Positions 1 through 7,868 of a stretch of 64,000 nt of DNA are shown in pieces. The stretch's first letter is position 1; every line of letters starts with the position of its first letter. The notes under the pieces were generated by a model. It worked only from the letters and a program-made list of their open reading frames with translations. It did not search any database and was not told the DNA's origin. Made by a program: the position numbers and the translations under genes. Source of the DNA: Aquipseudomonas guryensis (GTDB lineage Bacteria > Pseudomonadota > Gammaproteobacteria > Pseudomonadales > Pseudomonadaceae). The DNA lies in contig NZ_JACJFN010000003.1 of NCBI RefSeq assembly GCF_014164785.1, positions 248,001 through 312,000 of the forward strand, in the 5' to 3' direction.

Positions 1-2908
1 TGCCCTTGATCACCGCATAGACGCGGTCGCCGTCACGCTCGGCATCGCTCAGGCGCTTGAGCGCGAGCATGGCGATGCCTTCGGAAATCACGATGCCGTC
101 GGCCGATTCGTCGAAGGTGCGGCAACGGCCGCGCGGCGACAGGGCCTGGGTCTTGCTGAAGCACAGGTAGCCGAACGGGCCCTGCACGGTATCCACGCCC
201 CCGGCGATGACCAGGTCGCTGCGGCCGGAGAGCAGTTCGTTGATGCCCTGGTAGATCGCCGCCAGGGACGAGGCACAAGCGGCGTCGGTGGCGAAGTTGA
301 CCCCGCCGAAGTCCAGGCGGTTGGCGATGCGCCCGGCCATCACGTTGATCAGGATGCCGGCGAAGGTATCTTCGGTCCATTCCGGCAGGCGCTCGGCGAT
401 CGAGCTCGGCAGCTCGCCAGAAAAACGCGGCAGCTCGGAGCGCAGGCCGTACTGCATGCCGACGTCGCCGGCACCGCCGCTGGCACCGATGATCACCGAG
501 GCCTTCTCGCGGTTGAAGCCGCGCTGGTCGTAGCCGGCGTCGCTGAGGGTCTGGCGGGCGATATCCAGGGCCATCAACTGCATCGGGTCGACCGACTCGA
601 TGGACTTGGGCGGCATGCCGTAACGGGTCGGATCGAAGACCATGTCGTCGAGGAAGCCGCCCCAGCGCGAGTAGATCTTGTCCGGGGTGCTGCGGTTCTC
701 GTCGAAGTACAGGCGCCAGTCCCAGCGATGGGCCGGGATTTCGGTGATCGCGTCGACCTTGTTGAGGATGTTGTGCCAGTACTCGCGCGGGGTCTTCGAG
801 CCCGGCAGCACCGAGCCCATGCCAATGATGGCGATATCCGCCGGATCGCTGCTCAGCGGCGCCAGCTCGTCCTGGGCCTGCACATGCGCTTCGAGCAGGG
901 CCAGCGCCTCGTCGGTGACGCTGTGGTGCAGGCTGGCGATATCGGTGACGGCGGCGCGCAAGGTGGCGACCTGGCCGATCATGTACATGCCGTCCTCGAC
1001 CTGCTCATCCTCACTGAAGACCTTGAGCTTGGCTTCTTCGCCAATGCGCATGCTGCCCTTGGACGCAAGACGCAGGCGACCAAGGATCAGGTCATCGAGC
1101 TGCTCGCGCGCCTCGTCGGCCGGCACCGCCTGCTGTTTGAGTTCGTTGCGGCGGGCAAAGAACGCGGCGGCGAACGGGGTATAGGCGCAGCGGCTGGCAT
1201 GCCCGGTGCCGGACTCCAGGTTGACCGTACGTGCACAGTCGATGGCCTGCTGCTGGAAGGTCGGAACTATGGCGCCGGAACCGACGATTTCACGGGTAAA
1301 CAGGTAGGCGCTGCCCATCAGCATGCCGACCTTGACGCCCAGCGCCAGCAAGGGCGCGACCATAGCCTGGACCATGGCCGAGGAACGCGCATCGTGGATG
1401 CCACCGGCGAACAGCACCTGGATCTCGGCTGCCGGTACGCCACTTTTGATCTCTTCGAGCAGGCGGTCGATCATGCTGCTCCACAGCACGAAACTGCTCA
1501 GCGGGCCGACATGCCCGCCGCATTCGCGACCCTCGAAGATGAAGCGCCGCGCGCCTTCCTTGAGGAACATCGGGATCAGGTTGGCCGACGGTACATGCAG
1601 GAAGGACGGGATGCCCGACTGCTCCAGACGCACCGCCTGATCCGGACGACCACCAGCGATAATGGCGTAGCTCGGCTGGTAAGGCTTGGCCACGGCAATC
1701 TGCTCGTCGAGCAGGCTTTGCGGGGCGAAGCCGAGCAGACCGATACCCCAAGGCCGGCCGTTGAGTAGTTGGTGGGTCTTGTTCAGCAACTCATCCAGCG
1801 GCTTGCCCTTGAGCAGGGCCAGGGCCAGCATCGGCAGCGCCCCGCCACTGGCTACAGCTTCGGCGAATTCGGCCTTGTCCGAGACCCGACTCATCGGCCC
1901 CTGCACCAGCGGCAACGGTAGACCCAGGACCTGCGCCAGCGGCGCATCGGCTTGGATCGCCCGCGCCTTCAGGGCCGCTTGCGGGTTGTTCTGCACCGCA
2001 CTGTCGATGGCTTGGAGCAGTTGCGCAAGGCTGCCGTACTGCTTTTGCCAGGCCGCCGCGAACGCCACATCCTGGCCCAGCGGCAGCAGCCCGGCGGCTG
2101 GCTCGCGCCAGTTGATCTCGGCCAGCACCCGCGCGCGCAACTCGGCAGGCGTGAGGCTTTCCGCCGCGGTGACAAAGGCCTTGGCCGTAGCGAAACCAGG
2201 ACGCAGCAGAACCCGGCAGTAACAGCCGAACTCGCCGTTGCCGGCAGCAACTGTTTCGCTGCCGGACAGGCTGCGCAGATGCGGGAACAGTTCGCTGGCG
2301 ACCGGAGACTCCTGCAGCAGCAGGACCTGGCTGTCCAGTACCACGCCAGCACAACCGGCAACGGCGGCGGCAGCAGCGGTATGCGGCGTGATGCCGCCGC
2401 GCAGGTAGAGCGGTAAGTCACTGTGCTGGCGCCAGTGCTGGGCGAGGATGAAGCAGCTGCTTTCGCCGACGAAGCCGGCAGCTTCGTGGCCTTTGAGGAT
2501 CAGGCCGTCGACGGCGGTGAGCTGGCTTGGCTCGAGCGCCTCGCTGCTCGACAACTCGAGCAGCACCCGCACGCCACGGGCACGCAGGGCTGGCAGGCTG
2601 TCGCGCCACAGGCTGAACTGCTCCCGACCGACCACCAGCAGGCACAATCCCTTGTCCGCCAGGCTCAGCAGAGCGTCGTGCAGCGCGCGATCAAACTCGC
2701 CCAGCCGCACGCCAAAACCCTGCGATCCGGCATGCTGGGCGAGCACAGCCAACTGCTCGACGCCCTGCACTGCACAGCTCGCGAGTTCCAGATCGAGGAC
2801 GCCAAGACCACCCGCCCGGGAGGCAGCAATTGCCAGAGCCGGATGCGCCAAACCGCTTGGGGAAAACACCAACGTCTGAAAGCCAGAAGCGCTTCGAGAG
2901 CCATTCAT
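1..2908 (-). CDS. Type I polyketide synthase with N-terminal nitronate-monooxygenase-like domains (3' end outside window)
   Basis: The frame is open from an ATG at 2908, with a GAGG ribosome site 8 bases upstream, to the left edge: 969 residues and still open. Residues about 1-260 look like a degenerate TIM barrel of the nitronate monooxygenase/PfaD family. Residues about 330-660 form a second, better preserved copy with QGPMSRVSD near residue 336 and ECGGHVGP, whose H466 sits where the FMN-site His of this family lies. A ketosynthase begins near residue 691 (DIAIIGMGSVLPG) and has its nucleophile at C878 in DAACASSLAA. The acyltransferase, carrier and reductase domains expected of such a protein would lie beyond position 1. 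PfaD-type enoyl reductases normally act on PUFA and trans-AT PKS chains as separate proteins or at other positions, so two copies at the N-terminus of a KS protein are unusual. The product is unknown. It diverges from the sulfotransferase operon. Confidence 0.9.
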   Translation of the reverse strand, partial: MNGSRSASGFQTLVFSPSGLAHPALAIAASRAGGLGVLDLELASCAVQGVEQLAVLAQHAGSQGFGVRLGEFDRALHDALLSLADKGLCLLVVGREQFSLWRDSLPALRARGVRVLLELSSSEALEPSQLTAVDGLILKGHEAAGFVGESSCFILAQHWRQHSDLPLYLRGGITPHTAAAAAVAGCAGVVLDSQVLLLQESPVASELFPHLRSLSGSETVAAGNGEFGCYCRVLLRPGFATAKAFVTAAESLTPAELRARVLAEINWREPAAGLLPLGQDVAFAAAWQKQYGSLAQLLQAIDSAVQNNPQAALKARAIQADAPLAQVLGLPLPLVQGPMSRVSDKAEFAEAVASGGALPMLALALLKGKPLDELLNKTHQLLNGRPWGIGLLGFAPQSLLDEQIAVAKPYQPSYAIIAGGRPDQAVRLEQSGIPSFLHVPSANLIPMFLKEGARRFIFEGRECGGHVGPLSSFVLWSSMIDRLLEEIKSGVPAAEIQVLFAGGIHDARSSAMVQAMVAPLLALGVKVGMLMGSAYLFTREIVGSGAIVPTFQQQAIDCARTVNLESGTGHASRCAYTPFAAAFFARRNELKQQAVPADEAREQLDDLILGRLRLASKGSMRIGEEAKLKVFSEDEQVEDGMYMIGQVATLRAAVTDIASLHHSVTDEALALLEAHVQAQDELAPLSSDPADIAIIGMGSVLPGSKTPREYWHNILNKVDAITEIPAHRWDWRLYFDENRSTPDKIYSRWGGFLDDMVFDPTRYGMPPKSIESVDPMQLMALDIARQTLSDAGYDQRGFNREKASVIIGASGGAGDVGMQYGLRSELPRFSGELPSSIAERLPEWTEDTFAGILINVMAGRIANRLDFGGVNFATDAACASSLAAIYQGINELLSGRSDLVIAGGVDTVQGPFGYLCFSKTQALSPRGRCRTFDESADGIVISEGIAMLALKRLSDAERDGDRVYAVIKG

Positions 2909-3748
2909 GCGTGCAGCCTCATTCCTTAGGCAAACAACCCCGTGTGGCGGATATCCGCACTCACTCGGGGGCCAATTCCAGCTGCAACCACCTGAAGAGC
3001 ACCCAATGCAAAAAACAGGCAGAAACCCGTAAACCGCATGAAGCTCGCGCGTCGCCCTAGAAACGTTCCAACTCTCCCCACACGGCGCAGACGCTCGCCA
3101 GAGCCAGCGGCACAGCCAAAGCAAAGCCGCATCACGTGACAAAAAAGTGACGCAGCAATGAATTTATGCGGGAGTTATTTCACGATCATTATTTATCCGA
3201 ACCATTCCGGCACTATCCGCACCGCAAGGAGGCATTTTTTTGTAGTGGCTTTTTACCAGCAAGCGCCTAATAATGTCAAAATTACAACAAAAACAAGAAT
3301 CACTTGATCAATAAGTCAAAATTATAACGCCACCCAAACTCCCAGCTGACAGCCTCGGCGCCAAAGCCCCATGCGCCAGGGATAGTTGCAGTCGGCACAT
3401 AGGAAGCGCTGGCTGCCGTTTGGTAATGCGCCAGCAACATGGGGAGCGGCATGCTTGATGCACAACTCGCCCCAATACGCCGATGGCCATTGAGGTAAAG
3501 GCATGCCGGGCAATCGACAGAGTGCAGGTGCAATACAGGGAATCAGGGAACAACCAAGCGGCCATGGACAGACCAGCCACGCAGCGACCAACCACCTGCC
3601 AGCCAAGCAAGCTCACCTTGCCCACCGGCACACTCGGCCAACTCGCCCGCACAGAGCCTCAGCCATGCCCGCGCGCTAGACATAGCCGCCATACGGCGAC
3701 ACAGGACCATCCACGCTCGACTCCAGCCAGCCCAGAGAGGACAACCCC
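2909..3748. promoter_or_regulatory. 840-base divergent spacer between the PKS gene and the sulfotransferase operon
   Basis: I see no convincing gene here; the short open frames overlap one another and lack ribosome sites. The part at about 3130-3330 is much richer in A+T than the flanking genes. It contains a TCACGTGA palindrome at 3135-3142 and a 14-base direct repeat, GTCAAAATTACAAC at 3275-3288 and GTCAAAATTATAAC at 3315-3328, 40 bases apart. This is a plausible site for a regulator, or for the xenogeneic silencer MvaT, which binds AT-rich DNA. Both divergent promoters should lie here, but I could not place -10/-35 elements with confidence. Confidence 0.6.
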
Positions 3749-4585
3749 ATGAGTGCACCTATCAACCACATCGTGTTCATCATCATGGACAGCTGCCGCT
3801 ATGACTCCTGCGTGGCCGCCAAGACGCCGAACATCGAACGCGTTGGCGAGATCGAAAAGCGCTACAGCTATGCCTCCTGGACTGCTCCCTCGCACTACGC
3901 CTTCACCATGGGCATGCTGCCGCACAACACCCCGCGCCAGGTCTATGCCTCGGAGGTGTACAAGGAGGAGTTCGTGCAGTGGGTGACCCGCACCGGTATC
4001 ACCGATGTGTCGTTCCGCAACTTCATTCCGGAACTGTCGCTGCCCAAGGTGCTCGGCCAACTCGGCTACCGCACCGTGGCACGCGTGTCGATGCCGGTGC
4101 TCAACCAGCAGACCGCCATCAACCAGCACTTCGATGACTACAAGCTGATGAGCAACCACAACGACTTCGCCGGCATGGTCGAGGAAATGACCTTCCCCGA
4201 AGACGAGCCGCACTACTACTTCCTAAATCTCGGCGAAACCCACTACCCCTATATGCTCACGGACGAAAACCTGCCGCGCATCTCCGGCGTGCATGGCGTG
4301 TTCAAGACCCTTGGCGGTGAAGCCCAGCACAATGCGGCAGACAGCGAGGCGTTCTTCGATCAGGAGCAGATGGAGATGCTCCGTCAGCAGCAGATCCGCT
4401 GCGTCGAGTACGTCGATGGACTGATCGGCAAGCTGATGGAGAAAGCCCCGGAAAACACCTGGTTCATCATCACTGCCGACCATGGCGAACTGTTCGGTGA
4501 GGATGGCTATTTCGGCCACGGCCCGATCATGCACGAGAAGTGCTTCGAAGTGCCGTTCGTCGAAGGCTTCGCAGGCAAGGCCTGA
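3749..4585 (+). CDS. Alkaline phosphatase/sulfatase-superfamily metalloenzyme
   Basis: This is a 278-residue protein with the metal-site pattern of the alkaline phosphatase superfamily: D14 in IIMDSCRYD, the nucleophile region SWTAPSHYAF with T45 and H49, and the C-terminal ITADHGE motif (D244, H245) followed by H257. The nucleophile position is Thr in a WTxPSH context, not the Cys/Ser of a CxPxR sulfatase, so formylglycine-dependent sulfatase activity is unlikely. A phosphohydrolase, phosphotransferase or phosphomutase-like activity is more probable. There is no signal peptide, so it should be cytoplasmic. It is shorter than most sulfatases (about 450-550 residues). A GAGAGG ribosome site precedes the ATG, and the stop overlaps the start of the sulfotransferase (TGATG), so the two are translationally coupled. 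Confidence 0.82.
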   Translation: MSAPINHIVFIIMDSCRYDSCVAAKTPNIERVGEIEKRYSYASWTAPSHYAFTMGMLPHNTPRQVYASEVYKEEFVQWVTRTGITDVSFRNFIPELSLPKVLGQLGYRTVARVSMPVLNQQTAINQHFDDYKLMSNHNDFAGMVEEMTFPEDEPHYYFLNLGETHYPYMLTDENLPRISGVHGVFKTLGGEAQHNAADSEAFFDQEQMEMLRQQQIRCVEYVDGLIGKLMEKAPENTWFIITADHGELFGEDGYFGHGPIMHEKCFEVPFVEGFAGKA

Positions 4586-5493
4586 TGACTCAGCCGCTGT
4601 TCATCCTGGCGCTGCCGCGATCCTATACCTCACTGATCGCCGGCATGCTGGGCCAGCATCCACAGGCATTCGGGCTACCCGAACTGAACCTGTTTACCGT
4701 CGATCGCCTGCTGGAAATGTGGGACGGCAAGAGCGACGCTGGTTTCAGCAAGTTCCAGCGCCACGGCATTCTGCGTGCGGTCGCCGAGATCTATGCCGGC
4801 GAACAGACCAGCAACACCGTGGAAATGGCCAACCACTGGCTGGCCGCACGGCAGAGTCGTAGCGGCACCGAGGTTTTCCAGGAAATCTGCCAGGCGATTG
4901 CGCCGCTGATGGCCGTCGAGAAAAGCCCGGCGCACGTCACCAGTGCGGTCTATCTGGAACGTATCTACGCCGCTTACCCCGATGCTTTCTATATGCACCT
5001 GACGCGTCATCCGACCAATCAGGGCAACTCGGTGATGAAGATGCAGGAAGGCGGTTATGCCCTTTCGGTGAACTCGATCGACTACACCGACAATCAGGCG
5101 ATCATCGATCCGCAGCTCGCCTGGCATGACACCAATCTGAACATCATGGAACTGCTGGAGAAAATCCCCGAACGGCAGAAGATGCATGTGCGCGGCGAAG
5201 ACGTGATGTCCGACCCACTGGGCAGCCTGGCGAATATCTGCCGCTGGCTGGGCCTGCGCGATGACATCGAGGCCCTGGAAGACATGCTGCACCCGGAACT
5301 GTCTCCGTTTGCCTGCGTTGGCCCGATCAATGCGCTGTTCGGCAACGACCCCAATTTTCTGCGCGACCCGGTTTTCCAGCCCCATGTACCCAAACAGCCG
5401 CACTTGCGTGCGCCCCTGCCGTGGCGCATGGATGGTGCCTGCCTGAAAGCAGAGGTACAGAAAATGGCCTTGGAATTCGGCTATCAACACTGA
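4585..5493 (+). CDS. PAPS-dependent sulfotransferase
   Basis: This is a 302-residue protein that begins at the ATG overlapping the upstream stop codon. LALPRSYTSLIAGML at residues 8-22 matches the 5'-phosphosulfate-binding loop of PAPS sulfotransferases (RSGT/STxL type), and LTRHPTNQGNS with R141 and S149 matches the 3'-phosphate-binding segment. The enzyme should move a sulfuryl group from PAPS to a hydroxyl or amine acceptor in the cytoplasm. The acceptor is unknown; the adjacent polyketide synthase product is the obvious candidate. In olefin-synthase PKS systems a sulfotransferase instead activates a beta-hydroxyl for decarboxylative elimination, which is an alternative role. It is in one operon with the metalloenzyme before it and the 130-residue protein after it, and close to cysD/cysNC, which make its donor. 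Confidence 0.88.
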   Translation: MTQPLFILALPRSYTSLIAGMLGQHPQAFGLPELNLFTVDRLLEMWDGKSDAGFSKFQRHGILRAVAEIYAGEQTSNTVEMANHWLAARQSRSGTEVFQEICQAIAPLMAVEKSPAHVTSAVYLERIYAAYPDAFYMHLTRHPTNQGNSVMKMQEGGYALSVNSIDYTDNQAIIDPQLAWHDTNLNIMELLEKIPERQKMHVRGEDVMSDPLGSLANICRWLGLRDDIEALEDMLHPELSPFACVGPINALFGNDPNFLRDPVFQPHVPKQPHLRAPLPWRMDGACLKAEVQKMALEFGYQH

Positions 5494-5507
5494 CTGAGAA
5501 GCCCAGC

Positions 5508-5900
5508 ATGCCCACACGCTCGCGCATCGGTAACATTTCTACCCCCGGCCCTCTCGAGGAGCTGCCGGCACTGCCTCCGCACCTGCAGGTATTGCGTGAC
5601 GACTTGCAACAACGGGTACAGGCACGCCGCGTGCGCAGTCATCTGGAGCGGGAGCTGTCGCACCTCAACGGCAGTCGCGAGATCGCCGGCAGCGTGCGTC
5701 TGCTGTTCGACGGCCAGGGCCGCCCTTCGGAAAACCTCAGCCTCAAGGAAATAGTCAAATACCGGCAGAAGATCGAAACCGACATCCAGTGGCTGGAAGC
5801 CATCCTCACCGAACTGCGCAGCGATCTCTCGGTCGTACGTGAGCTGGAGGATGCCGCCCTGGACGTAGCAAGTGTGCAACAAGCCGAAGAAAACTACTGA
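5508..5900 (+). CDS. Unknown 130-residue helical protein of the sulfotransferase operon
   Basis: I do not recognise this family. The ATG at 5508 lies 14 bases after the sulfotransferase stop, and the frame runs 130 residues. The N-terminal 25 residues are proline-rich. The rest is charged and rich in Leu, Glu and Arg, with stretches such as RVRSHLERELSHL and LKEIVKYRQKIETDIQWLEA that look like amphipathic or coiled-coil helices. There is no signal peptide, membrane segment or cysteine. Its position suggests a scaffold or partner for the sulfotransferase or the PKS, but that is only inference from context. Confidence 0.75.
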   Translation: MPTRSRIGNISTPGPLEELPALPPHLQVLRDDLQQRVQARRVRSHLERELSHLNGSREIAGSVRLLFDGQGRPSENLSLKEIVKYRQKIETDIQWLEAILTELRSDLSVVRELEDAALDVASVQQAEENY

Positions 5901-5926
5901 ACCGACATTGACCAAGGAGCTGGCAC

Positions 5927-6832
5927 ATGCGCACCACGCTATTCACAACCCTGCTGTCGAGCCTGTTGCTGCTCGCCCCCCTGCTGGCCAAGGCCGCCAG
6001 CGATGAAGGTCAGTTGTTGGAAATGCAGGTCAATGGCACCACCCGCAGCTACAAACTGTATGTCCCGAGCAATGCACCAGGCCCGCTGCCGCTGATGATC
6101 GTCATGCATGGAGGGCTCGGCAATGCCGACGAGACCGAGCGCACCACCGGCATGAATCGGGTCGCCTCCAGCAACCAGTTCATGGTCGCCTACCCCAACG
6201 GCACAGGCACTCGGCTGATGAAGAAACGCCGCACCTGGAATGCCGGCAAATGCTGCGGCCAGGCCGCCGAGCAGAATGTCGACGATGTGCAATTCATCCA
6301 CGGCATGCTCGCGGATATCGCCAAACACCACCCCCTGGATCGCTCGCGGGTCTACGCCACCGGTATTTCCAATGGCGCGATGATGGCCTACCGCCTGGCC
6401 TGTGAAATCCCCCAGGACATCGCCGCGATCATTCCGGTGTCCGGCACGCTGGCGCTCAATAACTGCTCCGGGGCCAAGAGCGTGGCGGTCTTGCATATTC
6501 ATGGTGCAAAAGACAGCAACGTGCCCTATGCCGGCGGCATGGGTGAAAACGCCATTGCCGGCGTGGCCCACCGCTCTGTACCGGAAACCCTGCAGATCAT
6601 GGCCAAGGCGCATAACTGTACGGGTTCCAGCGAACAGAACCTGCCTGATGGCTCGCAACTGACCAGCTGGAACTGCCCGAGCCAGACGCCTGTGCAACTG
6701 CGCCTGATCCCCAACGGCGAGCATGTCTGGCCAGGCGGCGACAGTCGGCGCAACCGCAAGCTGTTTGCCGGCAACTTCTCCGCCAGCCAGGCGGCCTGGG
6801 ACTTTGCCCAACAGTTCCAGAAGAACCGCTGA
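5927..6832 (+). CDS. Secreted PHB-depolymerase/feruloyl-esterase-like alpha/beta hydrolase
   Basis: This is a 301-residue protein starting with a clear Sec signal peptide (hydrophobic residues about 5-20, likely cleavage after AKA). It carries the features of the PHB depolymerase/LpqC esterase family: oxyanion segment VMHGG, TWNAGKCCG, nucleophile elbow GISNG, acid in HGAKDSNVPYAGG and catalytic His in GEHVWPGG. It probably hydrolyses an ester outside the cytoplasm; the substrate is not predictable. It lies 26 bases after the 130-residue gene, so it may be cotranscribed with the sulfotransferase genes and could act on the secreted product. A stand-alone housekeeping esterase is also possible. 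Confidence 0.85.
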   Translation: MRTTLFTTLLSSLLLLAPLLAKAASDEGQLLEMQVNGTTRSYKLYVPSNAPGPLPLMIVMHGGLGNADETERTTGMNRVASSNQFMVAYPNGTGTRLMKKRRTWNAGKCCGQAAEQNVDDVQFIHGMLADIAKHHPLDRSRVYATGISNGAMMAYRLACEIPQDIAAIIPVSGTLALNNCSGAKSVAVLHIHGAKDSNVPYAGGMGENAIAGVAHRSVPETLQIMAKAHNCTGSSEQNLPDGSQLTSWNCPSQTPVQLRLIPNGEHVWPGGDSRRNRKLFAGNFSASQAAWDFAQQFQKNR

Positions 6833-6965
6833 GCAGCGCCAGACAACGACCAGCATGCCCGTTATAGTCCGCCGTGGAACAGGCCTTACAATAGCCATGG
6901 CGGACTTGCAGCGCGCGGGCGCCAGCAGCCGCAGTTAAATCGTTATGCATGCAGAGAATGCCACT

Positions 6966-7868
6966 ATGTCGCAGTTGACCCACCTCGAACGTCTGGAAGC
7001 GGAAAGCATCGATATTTTCCGTGAAGCGGTTGCCGAAGCGGAAAACCCGGTGATGCTCTATTCCATCGGCAAAGACAGTGCGGTGATGCTGCATCTGGCG
7101 CGCAAGGCATTCTTCCCCTCCCCGCCACCGTTCCCGCTGCTGCACGTCGACACCACCTGGAAGTTCCAGGCGATGTACGAAATGCGTGAGCGCATGGCCA
7201 AGGAATCGGGCATGCAGCTGCTGATCCACCGCAACCCGGAGGCGCAGGCGCTGGGGATCAATCCGTTCAGCCACGGCTCGTCGATGCACACCGACATGTG
7301 GAAGACCGAAGGTCTGAAGCAGGCCCTGACAGCCCACAAGTTCGACCTAGCCTTCGGCGGCGCACGGCGTGACGAAGAGAAATCACGGGCCAAGGAGCGC
7401 GTGTTCTCCTTCCGCTCCGCCCAGCATCGCTGGGACCCCAAGGCGCAGCGCCCGGAACTGTGGCGCCTGTACAACGCGCGCAAACAGCCGGGCGAGAGCA
7501 TCCGCGCCTTCCCCATCTCCAACTGGACCGAGCTGGATATCTGGCAGTACATCTATCTGGAAGGCATTCCGATCGTGCCGCTGTACTTCGCCGCCAAGCG
7601 CCCAGTGGTCGAGCGCGATGGCACGCTAATCATGGTTGACGATGAACGCATGCCGCTGCGCGAAGGCGAAGTGCCGCAACTGAAGAGCGTGCGTTTCCGC
7701 ACGCTGGGCTGCTACCCCCTTACCGGCGCGGTGGAGTCGGAAGCCGACACACTGCCTGGCATCATTCAGGAAATGCTTCTGGCCACCACCAGCGAACGCC
7801 AGGGACGGATGATCGACCACGACAGCAGTGGCTCGATGGAAAAGAAAAAGGTCGAGGGTTATTTCTGA
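6966..7868 (+). CDS. cysD: Sulfate adenylyltransferase subunit 2 (CysD/NodP type)
   Basis: CysD, with CysN, makes adenosine 5'-phosphosulfate from ATP and sulfate. The 300-residue protein has the PP-loop [29 protein letters not shown] and the C-terminal [11 protein letters not shown] segment. I chose the ATG at 6966 because it begins the conserved [14 protein letters not shown]; an in-frame ATG at 6945 would add seven residues. Details such as [37 protein letters not shown] and [14 protein letters not shown] agree better with rhizobial NodP as I remember it than with the housekeeping CysD of P. aeruginosa. This suggests a second, dedicated copy. The stop overlaps the cysNC start (TGATG). Confidence 0.95.
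   Translation: MSQLTHLERLEAESIDIFREAVAEAENPVMLYSIGKDSAVMLHLARKAFFPSPPPFPLLHVDTTWKFQAMYEMRERMAKESGMQLLIHRNPEAQALGINPFSHGSSMHTDMWKTEGLKQALTAHKFDLAFGGARRDEEKSRAKERVFSFRSAQHRWDPKAQRPELWRLYNARKQPGESIRAFPISNWTELDIWQYIYLEGIPIVPLYFAAKRPVVERDGTLIMVDDERMPLREGEVPQLKSVRFRTLGCYPLTGAVESEADTLPGIIQEMLLATTSERQGRMIDHDSSGSMEKKKVEGYF

Noticed and set aside
728..1768. Long plus-strand open frame (346 codons) over the PKS gene
   Set aside because: It is antisense to a continuous frame with clear PKS and monooxygenase motifs; high GC content makes such shadow frames common.
3300..3752. Several open frames in the spacer between the PKS and sulfotransferase genes
   Set aside because: They overlap on both strands, have no ribosome sites, and show no recognisable protein features.
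3749..4585. Annotation as a formylglycine-dependent sulfatase
   Set aside because: The CxPxR/SxPxR nucleophile motif is absent; Thr45 in WTAPSH stands in its place, so only superfamily membership is claimed.
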